Part shown: piece by piece, positions 1-9,419 of the stretch
Position numbering within the stretch: position 1 is the first letter of the stretch
Layout of the letters: every line of letters starts with the position of its first letter
Origin: Erysipelatoclostridium sp. An173
GTDB taxonomy: Bacteria; Bacillota_I; Bacilli_A; Erysipelotrichales; Coprobacillaceae
Length of the DNA: 42,529 nt
NCBI RefSeq assembly: GCF_002160495.1
Contig: NZ_NFKR01000024.1
Location: forward strand, 1-42,529
Direction: 5' to 3'
Position numbers and translations under genes: made by a program
Notes under the pieces: generated by a model
The model's database searches: none
What the model was told of the DNA's origin: nothing
The model's input: the letters and a program-made list of their open reading frames with translations, nothing else

Positions 1-522
1 ATTATTGGTGGCGTTGATAAAGCAGATTCTGGAAGAATATTTTTAGATGATAATGAAATAAGCAGTTATGATTATAAAAAAATGGCTAGTTATCGTCGCA
101 AACAGGTTAGTATCATTTATCAGTTCTATAATCTATTACCGGTATTAAATGTCGTTGATAATATTATTTTGCCACTTAAGCTTGATAACCGAAAAGTAGA
201 TCAGCAGTATTTAGATGAATTATTACAATTATTGCAGTTAAATAATAAAAAGGATGCCTATCCATCTGAACTTTCAGGAGGACAGCAGCAGCGAGTAGCA
301 ATAGCCCGGTCATTAATAACAAGACCAAAACTATTATTGGCAGATGAACCGACAGGAAATTTAGATAGTGAAAATTCTAAGATCGTAGTGGATTATTTAA
401 AAAAGATCCATCATCAAAATGATATAACGATAATCATGGTAACACATGATTTAGAACTTGCTAGAAACTGTGATCGAATTTATGTCTTAGAGCAGGGAAA
501 GCTAAGAGAATATGAAACTTGA
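1..522 (+). CDS. ABC transporter ATP-binding protein (5'-truncated by window edge)
   Basis: The frame is open from base 1, so the 5' end including the Walker A loop lies outside the window; the ATG at 82 is internal. Visible are a Q-loop (YQFYNLLP), the ABC signature [15 protein letters not shown], Walker B with [12 protein letters not shown], and the H-loop VTHD. The DEPTGNLD form and the NLLP Q-loop are typical of the MacB/LolD/FtsE-like group, which energises FtsX-type permeases rather than classical importers. The stop codon overlaps the start of the permease gene by 11 bases, so the two are translationally coupled and form one complex at the membrane. The substrate cannot be told from sequence; peptide or antibiotic efflux and lipoprotein handling are family possibilities. 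Confidence 0.93.
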   Translation: MIGGVDKADSGRIFLDDNEISSYDYKKMASYRRKQVSIIYQFYNLLPVLNVVDNIILPLKLDNRKVDQQYLDELLQLLQLNNKKDAYPSELSGGQQQRVAIARSLITRPKLLLADEPTGNLDSENSKIVVDYLKKIHHQNDITIIMVTHDLELARNCDRIYVLEQGKLREYET

Positions 523-2998
523 GAAACTAAAATTCTTAATTAAAATAAGCATACAGTTTATAAAAAAAGACAAGATTCGATCACTGCTTACATTATGTAC
601 TGTTATAATATGTGTATTTTTAATCAATGCTCTTACAACTAATATGGCTACTTATTCATATCAAAATTATGATGCAGCAGTAAAAATAACTGGTGACTGG
701 TTATTATATTATTCATCTGATTCATATGATATAGAAAATCAAATTGAGGATATTACTGATATAAAAGAAACAACTGTTACCAGTACTATTGGTTACAGTG
801 ATGTTGATGAATATTATCATGTTGAACTGATTAGTTATTCTAATTTTGATTTGTTACCGATGTATTTATACGATGGTGATTATCCTCAAAATGAAAATGA
901 AGTCTTAATTACCAGAGCATATAATAATAAAACCGGATTTAAAACCGGTGATACGATAACTATGGAAGTTACAGATCCTGCTGATCCAGAGAAAAAATAT
1001 GATAAAACTGTAAAAGTCAGTGGTATTATTCAGGGATTAGCTACCAGCAGTGATACAGGTGACTTTTATGATAGAATTATTACCAGATCATCTAAAAAAG
1101 CAGATTATTATACAGTATATGTAAAAACAGATACTATTTCTAACGATCAGTTAAGTGAGCTGCAAATATTAATTGAAAATACTGCTAACGCTGGCTTAAA
1201 TCATGATGAAGCAATAATAAAAGTATATACAGGACATTTACCATATGAATTCAGTAATATAGCTAAAACAGATATTATAATATTTATAGTTTTATTTATT
1301 TTAATGTATGTTACATTAAAAAATATCTTTTCGATGAGCTTTAAAAAAAGACAGCGCAATTTTGGTATATTATCAAGTGTTGGTGCTTCATTTAATGATT
1401 TAAAACTGTTGGCTATAATCGAGGCTATTTTGTATGCAATACCAGGATTGCTGATTGGAATATTTTCCAGTAATTTTATAATGAAGACCTTGCGAGATAA
1501 TCTGGTTGCTCACTTATTAGAAGCTGAATATAATTCTCATCCAGCAGCATTTGTTTCAATACCGCTAGTAACTATCATAGTAGCCTTGGTTATTACGATC
1601 GTTCTATCATTAGCTGGTTTGTCAGCGCTTAAAGGAATTAAAAAAATCAGTATAATAGATTTATTCAAAACAGCAAAATATCAAAAGAACAGTTTTTCTA
1701 AAAAACGTAAAACCATTCTTAAAAGCTGTAAAAATACTAGTCTGGCATTAGCGACGACGTATATGAAAATGGATAAAAAGAAATATTTGTCTGTTTTAAT
1801 AACTTTGATTTTTTGTATCGTATTTTTAAATGTGACTAATTACAATGCCAGTATTAATGAACAATATCTTCAAGAAACGATGGATATGAATGCTTTATAT
1901 GTTGATTGTAGTATATATGATTTTTATCAAAATAGAGATGATTTTAATAAATTAATTGAGACAATTAAAGAAAAACAACCCCAGAATAAAACCACTATAA
2001 GTGCTGATTTTGATTTTGAAAATATCAATAATTTACCATTTGATCAATACAGTGATGAATATTTATCATCATTTACTACTCCGGAAACTAATAATGTAAC
2101 TATGCGTTTTATAGGAATTGATGAAAAAGTATTAGAAGAGGTAACCGGACAAAGTGAACCAATCTTATTAAATAAAAAGATTATAACTGAAGGAACAAGA
2201 AACAGCAGAGATATTCCGATTTTTAATGATGGTACTATAACGATAACAATGTCATATGAATATCTTATCGAAGATGAGATGACCTGGATCCAGGAAAAAC
2301 TAGATTTTACAGCAAAAATAGACGGTATGTATGATCTTGATGATTTTGGAATTACAGATATTTTTGAACCAGAATTGCAAGATCCAGAGCGATTATGTAT
2401 ATATATGTTAGCCCCATATGATTACTATTTATCACGGTATCAGGAGATGGAATTTTCTAATGCTAATAGTACAAATATTCTATTTAAAATAGATACAGAT
2501 GATCGTAGCAGTTTAAAGAAAGAAATTTTAAGCGATGAATTTATTAGTAAATATTTAGTATCGACAGAAAAAAATCAGCCTGATCAATATTTAACATTAA
2601 CAAGTAAAACTACAAAGATGATTGCATATTTAGCGTTAGTAGTTTGTATTATTAATTTAGCGATAATTATTATTTCAAATTCATATGAAAGAGAAAATGA
2701 TTATGCAATTTTAGAATCACTAGGTATTGATGATCGTGATATGAAAAAAATGATTTTCTTTGAAAATCTGAGTCTGATAATAATTGCGATAATTATTTCT
2801 ACTCCATTGATAATAGGAATTGAAGGTCTGCTTTATTATTATCAATACACATATATAAAAGAGTTCAAGATTTCATACATTACTATTATCTCAATGGCAC
2901 TTATATCATTATTAATTGCAGTTTTAGCGTCAATATTATTATATAAACTAATCAAAAATAAGAGTATCATTGAAAAGATTAAAGGTAATGATATTTAA
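512..2998 (+). CDS. FtsX-type ABC transporter permease, 828 aa
   Basis: Large permease of the MacB/FtsX superfamily. A first membrane segment lies at about residues 23-43, followed by a long extracytoplasmic domain. A three-helix FtsX block follows at about 250-375. A second membrane segment (about 420-440), a second extracytoplasmic domain and a C-terminal three-helix block (about 705-820) complete the duplicated layout. It starts inside the ATPase gene in another frame, the usual coupling of a MacB-like ATPase and permease. FtsX permeases move substrate mechanically across the envelope without a transmembrane channel in many members. The extracytoplasmic parts are rich in Asp, Tyr and Asn and give no clear clue to the substrate. 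A terminator 45 bases downstream ends the unit. Confidence 0.85.
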   Translation: MKLEKLKFLIKISIQFIKKDKIRSLLTLCTVIICVFLINALTTNMATYSYQNYDAAVKITGDWLLYYSSDSYDIENQIEDITDIKETTVTSTIGYSDVDEYYHVELISYSNFDLLPMYLYDGDYPQNENEVLITRAYNNKTGFKTGDTITMEVTDPADPEKKYDKTVKVSGIIQGLATSSDTGDFYDRIITRSSKKADYYTVYVKTDTISNDQLSELQILIENTANAGLNHDEAIIKVYTGHLPYEFSNIAKTDIIIFIVLFILMYVTLKNIFSMSFKKRQRNFGILSSVGASFNDLKLLAIIEAILYAIPGLLIGIFSSNFIMKTLRDNLVAHLLEAEYNSHPAAFVSIPLVTIIVALVITIVLSLAGLSALKGIKKISIIDLFKTAKYQKNSFSKKRKTILKSCKNTSLALATTYMKMDKKKYLSVLITLIFCIVFLNVTNYNASINEQYLQETMDMNALYVDCSIYDFYQNRDDFNKLIETIKEKQPQNKTTISADFDFENINNLPFDQYSDEYLSSFTTPETNNVTMRFIGIDEKVLEEVTGQSEPILLNKKIITEGTRNSRDIPIFNDGTITITMSYEYLIEDEMTWIQEKLDFTAKIDGMYDLDDFGITDIFEPELQDPERLCIYMLAPYDYYLSRYQEMEFSNANSTNILFKIDTDDRSSLKKEILSDEFISKYLVSTEKNQPDQYLTLTSKTTKMIAYLALVVCIINLAIIIISNSYERENDYAILESLGIDDRDMKKMIFFENLSLIIIAIIISTPLIIGIEGLLYYYQYTYIKEFKISYITIISMALISLLIAVLASILLYKLIKNKSIIEKIKGNDI

Positions 2999-3042
2999 AA
3001 TAGACATTATTTATAATTATTAACTACAATAAAACTTTATAA

Positions 3043-3085
3043 AAAACAAAAGCAATGATAGGTATCAAAAAGCTTTTGTTTTTTT
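3043..3085 (+). terminator. Rho-independent terminator after the ABC permease
   Basis: Inverted repeat AACAAAAGC (3045-3053) / GCTTTTGTT (3072-3080) runs directly into a T tract. The loop is long (18 bases). It sits 45 bases after the permease stop and before the promoter region of the next gene. Confidence 0.75.
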
Positions 3086-3167
3086 ATAGTTATTTTATTT
3101 CCTTTAGGTATAAATGTTATTCTTTTTTAATATACTATAGATATATTTTAGTAATTAGAAAGGGAAT

Positions 3168-4352
3168 ATGAAAATGAAAAGTGAGGAAATAGTTATTAAA
3201 AATACGCTAAAAATGACCCAAGAAGCTGACAATCAGCTTTCATTATATGCAACTAAAAATCGCGACTGTATAAAAATAAAATCACCACTAAAACAACAAG
3301 AAGAATTTGATATTCGTTGGCCTTTTGAAGAAGATGTAGATCGTATTTTATATTCTAAATCATATCAGCGTTATGTCGATAAAACTCAAGCACTATCTTT
3401 TTTTAATAACGCGCATATTTCCAAACGTTCAATTCATGTTCAATGGGTAAGTCGAATAGCTCGGCAAATTGGTAAGTGTTTAGGTTTAAATACAGATTTG
3501 ATTGAAGCAGCAGCTTTAGGCCATGATTTAGGGCATGCTCCTTATGGACATGTTGGTGAAAAGATTTTAGATATAATTTTACAGAATAAAGGATTTGGGC
3601 ATTTTTGTCATAATGCTAATAGTGTACGAAATATTTTGTTTATTGAACGAGACGGGATTGGCTATAATGTTTCATTACAAGTATTAGATGCAATTTTATG
3701 TCATAATGGTGAGATGTTATCTAAAAAATATATGCCAGATTATGATAAAACAATAGCCCAGTTTTGGAAAGAATATAATGATTGCTGGTATCAAAAAGAT
3801 ATTAGTAAAAAAATACGTCCGATGACTTTAGAAGGATGTGTTGTTAGGGTATCAGATATAATTTCTTATATTGGTAAAGATATTGAAGATGCTATTAAAG
3901 TAGGATTGATAAAGGAAGATGATTTGCCTAGAAAGGCAACTAAGGTTTTAGGACATAATAATAAATCAATGATTAATCGTCTAATTGGTGATTTAGTGAT
4001 TCATAGTTATGAAAAACCTTATTTAAGCTTTTCACCAGAAGTATTTGATGCCTTACTAACAATGATGAATTTTTTATCAGCTAATGTTCATCATCATCCT
4101 GTTTTAGTTAAAGAAAATGCAAAATTAATGCGGATGATCAATCAGTTATATGATGTATATTATGAAGAGTTAACAGATGTTAATAATCATGATTGTAAAA
4201 TAAAAATGTTTGTAAGTAAAATGACACCAGAATATGCTAAAAATGATCCGGCATTAATTGTAACTGATTATTTATCGATGATGACTGATAGTTATGTGCT
4301 AAATGAATATGAAACAATATTTTTACCAATCATGCATAATACCATACTTTAA
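3168..4352 (+). CDS. dGTPase-like HD-domain phosphohydrolase, 394 aa
   Basis: HD-superfamily protein of the deoxyguanosinetriphosphate triphosphohydrolase type, which splits dNTPs into deoxynucleoside and tripolyphosphate. The metal-binding signature is clear: His90 in a helix ending SRIAR, then AALGHDLGHAPYGH with the His119-Asp120 pair. A later conserved Asp is plausible in the VVRVSDIISYIGKDIEDA stretch (about 225-242). An N-terminal segment with SYQRYVDKTQ resembles the family's RRLQDKTQ-like motif. The start has an AAAGGG ribosome site 4 bases before ATG; a second in-frame ATG two codons on cannot be excluded. It is a single gene with its own upstream region. dNTP-pool control is inferred from family; substrate preference is not visible. 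Confidence 0.85.
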   Translation: MKMKSEEIVIKNTLKMTQEADNQLSLYATKNRDCIKIKSPLKQQEEFDIRWPFEEDVDRILYSKSYQRYVDKTQALSFFNNAHISKRSIHVQWVSRIARQIGKCLGLNTDLIEAAALGHDLGHAPYGHVGEKILDIILQNKGFGHFCHNANSVRNILFIERDGIGYNVSLQVLDAILCHNGEMLSKKYMPDYDKTIAQFWKEYNDCWYQKDISKKIRPMTLEGCVVRVSDIISYIGKDIEDAIKVGLIKEDDLPRKATKVLGHNNKSMINRLIGDLVIHSYEKPYLSFSPEVFDALLTMMNFLSANVHHHPVLVKENAKLMRMINQLYDVYYEELTDVNNHDCKIKMFVSKMTPEYAKNDPALIVTDYLSMMTDSYVLNEYETIFLPIMHNTIL

Positions 4353-4387
4353 TCAATAAATTTGTACTAACTTTAAATAATAAGTGT

Positions 4388-4393
4388 TATAAT
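4388..4393 (+). promoter_or_regulatory. -10 box for darA
   Basis: Perfect TATAAT 30 bases before the darA ATG. No good -35 is present at 17 bases (a TTGTAC lies 20 bases upstream), so only the -10 is called. Confidence 0.45.
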
Positions 4394-4422
4394 ATATACA
4401 AGGAGTACAAGGAGGAGTCAAT

Positions 4423-4749
4423 ATGAAACTTATAATCGCAATTGTTAATTCTGATGACAGCTCAGCAGTTCAAGGTGCGCTTACTGAAAATGGATACTTC
4501 GTAACTAAACTATCTACGACTGGAGGATTTTTAAAGAAAGGAAATACAACATTTTTTGTTGGAACTAATGATGATAAAGTTGAAGACTGTATTTCTATAA
4601 TTAAAGCCCATTCGAAAAAAAGAGTGGAAAAAGAACCAACTGTTCCGCCAACTGAAATGGGTGAATTTTTTACCCCAATAATGGTTGATGTACTTGTTGG
4701 AGGAGCAACAGTATTTGTTTTGAATATCGATCAATTTGAAAAATTCTAA
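4423..4749 (+). CDS. darA: Cyclic-di-AMP receptor DarA (PstA-like), 108 aa
   Basis: Small PII-like trimeric receptor that binds c-di-AMP in Firmicutes. The family's N-terminal beta strand KLIIAIVNSDD, the VTKLSTTGGFLKKGNTTFFVG stretch (about residues 27-47, containing the Thr-Thr-Gly-Gly-Phe-Leu ligand loop) and the C-terminal GGATVFVLNIDQFEKF strand are all present. Length matches the family (about 109 aa). A GGAGGAG site lies 5 bases before ATG. It is monocistronic with a strong terminator directly after the stop. In other Firmicutes this gene often sits with tmk and holB; here it has been separated from them, so context adds nothing to its signalling role. Confidence 0.93.
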   Translation: MKLIIAIVNSDDSSAVQGALTENGYFVTKLSTTGGFLKKGNTTFFVGTNDDKVEDCISIIKAHSKKRVEKEPTVPPTEMGEFFTPIMVDVLVGGATVFVLNIDQFEKF

Positions 4750-4780
4750 AAAAGAAGTGGTAGTTCCACTTCTTTTATTT
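4750..4780 (+). terminator. Terminator after darA
   Basis: Eleven-base perfect stem AAAAGAAGTGG (4750-4760) / CCACTTCTTTT (4766-4776) with a 5-base loop and trailing Ts, starting at the darA stop. Confidence 0.92.
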
Positions 4781-4803
4781 TATAATTATCTAAGGTGAAG
4801 AAA

Positions 4804-6471
4804 ATGGAATATAGATTATTAGATAAAAAAGAAATTAATCAAGTTATTTTATTAGTCGATAAAGTTGCTAAAAAACATATATTTAATGATTATGATCAAG
4901 AAGGAATTGATAGTTTCAATCAAGTTAATCAGGAATCTTTTTATTTAGATCGACATAATTTAACATATGTTGCTTTAGAAAATGATCAAATCGTAGCTAT
5001 GGCTACACTTTCAAATAATAATCATTTAAGTTTGTTATTTGTTTTAGATAGTTATCAACATTTAGGAATTGGAACTAAATTATTAGAAATTATTGATAAT
5101 TTAGTATTAGGAGATTTGTCAGTTAATTCGGGAATCGAAGCTAAGGATTTTTATTTAAAAGCTGGATTTGAATTAACTGATAATCTAATAAAAAAGGATG
5201 GTATTTTATATTATCCAATGGTAAAAAAAAGAGAAGTTAAGCAGCAGTTTGAAAACTATGACCAGGTTATTGAGTTTATTAATAGTCAAAAAGACCGTGT
5301 TTATAGTTTGGATAATTTTAAAAGATATATGGATGATTTAGGTAATCCCCAGCTAATTCTTGATTGTATTCATATTGGGGGTACTAATGGTAAAGGTTCA
5401 ACTACAAATTATATAAAAGAAGTTTTAAAACAAGCAGGATATAGAGTAGCTACTTTTACTTCTCCAGCCTTATATTCTAGATTAGATATTATTCGTATCA
5501 ACGATCAATTTATCGATGATAAAACAATGGTCAAATATGCTAATCGTTATGTCGATTTATGGTTAAAATATGAAATTTCAATGTTTGAAATTGAAGTGTT
5601 TATTGCCATTATGTATTTTATTGAAAATAACGTTGACATAGCTATTTTTGAAGTTGGATTAGGTGGTTTATTAGATGCGACTAATATCATTAAACCAATG
5701 CTGGCTATTAATACTAATATCGGTTTAGATCATGTTGATTATTTAGGACATGATTATCAAAGTATTGCCTTAAATAAAGCCGGAATAGTTAAAGATGGCA
5801 TTGATTATTTAACTGGAGAAACAAAACCAGAGTGTTTAGAAGTATTTAAAGAAGTATGTAAGAAACATCATAGTCAATTATTACAAGTACAGCCAATTAC
5901 TAATATTATTGATGGTAATAATGTTGCTTATCGTTATCGTAATTATGATATTATTTTAGATACTCCAGCTCTATATCAAATTAAAAACAGTGCCTTAGCA
6001 TTAGAAGCTTTGTTGTATTTAAAGAAACATCAATTAATTAGTTTTAGTGATGATGATTTATTACAAGGAATGTATAACGCTAAATGGCCAGGACGTTTTG
6101 AAATGGTACATATTAATCCAGTAATTATTGTAGATGGTGCTCATAACAAAGAAGGAATTGATGCCTTTTATGAATGTGCAAAAAAATATGATAATATTAA
6201 AATTATTTTTAGTGCTTTAAGAGATAAAGATTATAAGCATATGATTGAAAAACTATTGCAATTAACTGATGATATTACTATATGTGAATTTGAACATGTT
6301 CGCGCTAGTACTGCTAAAGATTTAGCTAAAGGGTTTGAGGTTAAAATTCAGCCAGATTACAAACAGGCAATTAAAGAATCATTACATCATCAAGGAACAG
6401 TTTTTGTAACTGGTTCATTATATTTTATTTCTAAAGTTAGAAATTATATTTTAAATGAATTAAATGGGTAA
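4804..6471 (+). CDS. folC: GNAT acetyltransferase-folylpolyglutamate synthase fusion, 555 aa
   Basis: Two enzymes in one open frame. Residues about 1-145 are a GNAT N-acyltransferase: the acetyl-CoA loop YQHLGIGTKLLEI (about 84-96) has the Q-x-x-G-x-G pattern and is followed by an AKDFYLKAGFE helix/strand typical of the C-terminal half. Residues about 150-555 are FolC/MurE-type ligase: substrate loop YSLDNFKRYMDDLGNPQ, P-loop IGGTNGKGST (about 191-200), GLGGLLDATN, and HNKEG near the C-terminal domain junction. FolC adds glutamate to folates and may also make dihydrofolate. A GTG at 4795 is in frame, but it belongs to the AAGGTG ribosome site, so ATG 4804 is chosen. The acetyl acceptor is unknown. 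The frame is continuous through the linker. Confidence 0.88.
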   Translation: MEYRLLDKKEINQVILLVDKVAKKHIFNDYDQEGIDSFNQVNQESFYLDRHNLTYVALENDQIVAMATLSNNNHLSLLFVLDSYQHLGIGTKLLEIIDNLVLGDLSVNSGIEAKDFYLKAGFELTDNLIKKDGILYYPMVKKREVKQQFENYDQVIEFINSQKDRVYSLDNFKRYMDDLGNPQLILDCIHIGGTNGKGSTTNYIKEVLKQAGYRVATFTSPALYSRLDIIRINDQFIDDKTMVKYANRYVDLWLKYEISMFEIEVFIAIMYFIENNVDIAIFEVGLGGLLDATNIIKPMLAINTNIGLDHVDYLGHDYQSIALNKAGIVKDGIDYLTGETKPECLEVFKEVCKKHHSQLLQVQPITNIIDGNNVAYRYRNYDIILDTPALYQIKNSALALEALLYLKKHQLISFSDDDLLQGMYNAKWPGRFEMVHINPVIIVDGAHNKEGIDAFYECAKKYDNIKIIFSALRDKDYKHMIEKLLQLTDDITICEFEHVRASTAKDLAKGFEVKIQPDYKQAIKESLHHQGTVFVTGSLYFISKVRNYILNELNG

Positions 6472-6492
6472 AATCGTTAGATTTTACCCATT
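6463..6492. terminator. Bidirectional terminator between folC and the split regulator gene
   Basis: Perfect 13-base stem AATGGGTAAAATC (6463-6475) / GATTTTACCCATT (6480-6492), loop GTTA. It overlaps the folC stop and lies just before the convergent gene end at 6509. Confidence 0.8.
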
Positions 6493-6508
6493 ATCTTTAA
6501 AGCTGGAA

Positions 6509-7456
6509 TTATTTAAGATCTATTTTCCTAATTAACTCTTTTAATTCAGGAGTATCTTTTAAAAATTCAGTATTTTTATCAGTACCAATTGATTGAAGAA
6601 TTGTTTTTTGTAACTTTGTTGTAAATGTATTATCAACTTCTTTGGTTTTAATATGTTGATACAAAGGTGAACTGTTAATATCCCACTTTTTAGTAAGTGA
6701 TTCTAGCATCAACAAAAGTATTTTTAATAATTCAGCTTTATTTTTTGTAGTACTATAAAGCTGAAAATGAGCAAGATAAAAATTGTATTGCCATAAATCA
6801 AATAATTTAGCTGCTTGTTTATCAACATCAGCAATATATTTTGCATCCTCTAAACGGTTTTCTTTAAGAGCAATTTCCATTAAGGTCATTAATGATGTAT
6901 GAATTTCGTAGGTGGTAGCTAAAAGTTTTTCTTCTATCAGTTTTGCAGCTTTTTTTGTTTCTTGTTGAGCAATGTAGATATTTGCTTGAATCTGCTCTTT
7001 GTTTATTGGATTTTTATTTGAAATTGTATTAAGCATTTCTTGGGCGTGGTTATAATCTTGATTTTCCATTGCTTTAGAAATTAAATGTACTAGTGCCTGC
7101 TCTTTAATAGCAATATCATCACTTTGAGCAGCTCTATAATATAGTTCTTCTATTTTATCATGATATTTTTCGTTTAATCGTTGATTTTTACAAAGAATTA
7201 AAGCACCATCTAATAACATCGCTAAATTGATTATTAATAAATCACAAGTTGGAAATTCTTTTAATTTTTCAGTTGCTAATACATAGCCAGCTTCAAAACC
7301 ACTTTTATCTATCACTTCAGAAACTTTGTTTAAAAACAATGTAATTTCTTCTTTTGATAAATTATCTTGAAAAGATAAAAGAGTATTTAAATCGGTATCA
7401 AGAAGCCTGGCTAGAGCAGGTAATAAAACGATATCAGGATATGAGATCCCGGTTTC
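6509..7456 (-). pseudogene. C-terminal part of an XRE-HTH/TPR regulator, cut off by an integrated element
   Basis: Read on the minus strand, the frame is open from the element end at 7456 to the stop at 6509 (315 residues). It begins ETGISYPDIVLLPALARLL, which is the second half of a Cro/C1-type HTH (the usual WExGxSYPD turn). A helical, TPR-like region of about 260 residues follows with repeated A/L/E/K-rich helix pairs. There is no plausible start: an in-frame TAA lies three codons upstream inside the element, and the only candidates are internal (a TTG at 7339). The missing N-terminal 35 codons are at 14060-14197, on the other side of the element. XRE-TPR proteins are peptide- or stress-responsive regulators; this one is inactive unless the element excises. 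Confidence 0.9.
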
Positions 7457-7470
7457 CCTTAGTTAAAAAT
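7441..7470. other. Left element-chromosome junction (att site)
   Basis: Plus strand GATCCCGGTT then the TC core (GA on minus, 7455-7456) then CCTTAGTTAAAAAT inside the element. Chromosomal side continues the regulator reading frame. Confidence 0.75.
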
Positions 7471-7484
7471 ATTACTCTTGTTGA

Positions 7485-9098
7485 TTACTCAACTTTTCCG
7501 ATAAATCGGTAATATATCTCAATTTCCTGTATTCTTTCGTTATCCTCATTCGTTGTTGCTTCATGTATGAGGATTTTTTCTATCATGGCATTTAATAATG
7601 GTGCTGTCAGTTCCTTTGGTACGGAATATTCCTTGATTAACTCAATCCACTTTTCAGCACCTATCATATCCTGTTCCATTTTACTTAGTTCTTCTCTTAG
7701 GCTTGTTATCTGCTGTTCCAGTTCTATCTGTTCTTTTTGGTACTTGCTGGACAACATCACAAAATTTCGCTCTGTTATCTTCTCACAGGCTCTATCTTCA
7801 TACATTTTCGCAAATAAACGGTCAATCTCATTTTGTCTGTTCTCGGCTTTCTTCAAGGTACTTGCCTTTTTCTTCTTTTCCCGTATTCGCTCTGCATTGC
7901 CGACTTTCTGTATCTTGTTCAATACCTTTTCTTCGTCCTGCTGTACTGCCTTAGCCCAATACTGCAAGCGTTCCAATACGGCTTGATACAGCACATCATA
8001 ACGAATGTAGTGCATAGAACAATTACCTTTGCCAAACTGCCCGTAGTAACTGCAAGCATAATAACTGTATGGCGTTTTATTTGCCTTATTCGTTCCCAAT
8101 CTCATAGACCAGCCACAATCCGCACACTTGACAAGCCCTGCAAAAATCGGCGTTGCCTTTTCCTTTGTCTGTCTGCGTCTTGATTTTATCTGCTCCTGCA
8201 CACGATAGAACACTTCCTTGTCAATAATCGGCTCGTGAGTGTTTTCTACTCGAAACCATTCACTTTCGGGTTTACGCACTTTCTTTTTACTCTTGAACGA
8301 TACCGTAGACTGCATATTGTGAACACTGTTTCCGATATAAACCTCACTTTTCAATATCGCCTTGACATGAGCAATCGTCCACTCATAACGCTTACTTTCG
8401 GGTTTTCCCTCAAAGATATGTGCAAAAGTACCATACCTTGTAAAATTCAGCCATGACGCTGTCGGAACTTTTTCTACTCTTAACTGCTTTGTGATTTTTG
8501 CACTTCCATAACCTTGATAGGCTAGGGAAAAGATTTTTTCAATAATCCATTTTGTTTCCTCATCAATCAACAGTTTTCCTTTGATATCAGGGTGTTTCTT
8601 ATATCCCAACGGAGCATAAGCACCGTAATGAGCCCCCTCCGCAAACTTTGTCTTAAATGCTGATTTGACTTTACGGCTTGTATCTCTTGCCACCCATTCA
8701 TTGATGATGTTCTTAAATGGTGCAATCTCACTTTCGCCTTTTTCGCTGTCTACACCGTCATCAATCGCTATGTAGCGGACATTATGACTAGGGAAATACA
8801 ATTCTGTATATTGTCCTGTCATAATATAATTTCTGCCAAGACGAGAAAGGTCTTTCGTTACAACACAGTTGATTTTTCCTGCCTCTATATCCTCAATCAT
8901 TCTTTGAAAACTCGGTCTGTCAAAATTTGTTCCCGACCAGCCGTCATCAATATATTCATCAATGACATTCAAATGATGTTCTTTTGCATATAGACGCAAC
9001 ATACTTCTTTGTGTAGTAATGCTGGAACTTTCGCCCTGTAATTCATCATCTCGGCTTAACCTAAGATAAAGTGCAGTATTGTAAATCTGTTGTTTCAT
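7485..9098 (-). CDS. Large serine recombinase, TndX/TnpX-like, 537 aa
   Basis: Catalyses excision and integration of the element. The N-terminal resolvase domain (about 1-150) has the nucleophile in ALYLRLSRDDE (Ser15), DDGWSGTNFDRPSFQRM and the VTKDLSRLGRNY motif. A recombinase domain follows (about 170-300, with GYGSAKITKQL). A zinc ribbon is at about 325-365 (CADCGWSM ... YYACSYYG ... C). A coiled coil runs from about 390-480, rich in Lys, Glu and Gln, and then comes the C-terminal end. Length fits TndX (about 533 aa). An AGGAGG site lies 8 bases before the ATG. The gene reads toward the left end and stops only 29 bases from the GA core, the usual position for this class. Confidence 0.95.
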   Translation of the reverse strand: MKQQIYNTALYLRLSRDDELQGESSSITTQRSMLRLYAKEHHLNVIDEYIDDGWSGTNFDRPSFQRMIEDIEAGKINCVVTKDLSRLGRNYIMTGQYTELYFPSHNVRYIAIDDGVDSEKGESEIAPFKNIINEWVARDTSRKVKSAFKTKFAEGAHYGAYAPLGYKKHPDIKGKLLIDEETKWIIEKIFSLAYQGYGSAKITKQLRVEKVPTASWLNFTRYGTFAHIFEGKPESKRYEWTIAHVKAILKSEVYIGNSVHNMQSTVSFKSKKKVRKPESEWFRVENTHEPIIDKEVFYRVQEQIKSRRRQTKEKATPIFAGLVKCADCGWSMRLGTNKANKTPYSYYACSYYGQFGKGNCSMHYIRYDVLYQAVLERLQYWAKAVQQDEEKVLNKIQKVGNAERIREKKKKASTLKKAENRQNEIDRLFAKMYEDRACEKITERNFVMLSSKYQKEQIELEQQITSLREELSKMEQDMIGAEKWIELIKEYSVPKELTAPLLNAMIEKILIHEATTNEDNERIQEIEIYYRFIGKVE

Positions 9099-9123
9099 TG
9101 TCAGTTATCCTCCTTTATAACTA

Positions 9124-9168
9124 ACCCGTGTTTACAATACCTGCTTGCAAGTAAAGTATAACACGGGT
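9124..9168. repeat. Long dyad upstream of the recombinase
   Basis: ACCCGTGTT (9124-9132) / AACACGGGT (9160-9168), enclosing a smaller CTTGCAAG palindrome. It lies 26 bases upstream of the recombinase ATG, so it may be an operator or recombinase-associated structure. Ts follow on the plus strand, so a plus-strand terminator is an alternative. Confidence 0.55.
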
Positions 9169-9209
9169 ACTTTTTGTCATTCAATCTATTTCTTACAACT
9201 GCACCGATT

Positions 9210-9419
9210 TTATGCGATTGTCTGCTTTGCTTTTTCCAGCATGACATCAGTTAGAAGTTCTTCCATTGTTTTGCCCTTTTCGGAAAAATGCTCTTTTACT
9301 ACAATCTTTGTCTTTCCTCTGTTGCTAATGCCACACTTGCCATTTTTCTTTTGAATTGTTTTTACAGCATTATCAATAACACATACCCCCTTTCTGTAAA
9401 ATCTTTCTAAGCAATTCAA
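9210..9419 (-). CDS. Small transposon protein, TnpW-like
   Basis: The C-terminal 50 residues (KKNGKCGISNRG, then KTKIVVKEHFSEKGKTMEEL) look like the TnpW group of small proteins found beside TnpX/TndX recombinases (a strand-strand-HFSE-x-x-K-x-T-ME-x-L pattern); function is not established. It lies about 110 bases upstream of the recombinase on the same strand. The start is uncertain: the only in-frame canonical codon is a TTG at 9417-9419. A strong GAAAGGGGG site lies further down (about 9383-9391 on the minus strand), just before GTT ATT GAT, with no ATG or GTG in frame. The upstream gene fragment ends in TGA within this site, so reinitiation is possible. Coding is supported by the conserved look of the C-terminus, not by length. 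Confidence 0.5.
   Translation of the reverse strand: MNCLERFYRKGVCVIDNAVKTIQKKNGKCGISNRGKTKIVVKEHFSEKGKTMEELLTDVMLEKAKQTIA

Noticed and set aside
82-522. Complete short ABC ATPase starting at the ATG at 82
   Set aside because: The frame is open to base 1 and encodes typical ATPase sequence before this ATG; the gene is cut by the window edge.
7567-8993. Plus-strand frames opposite the recombinase
   Set aside because: They are shadows of the minus-strand recombinase, rich in Cys, Ser and Phe, with no ribosome sites.
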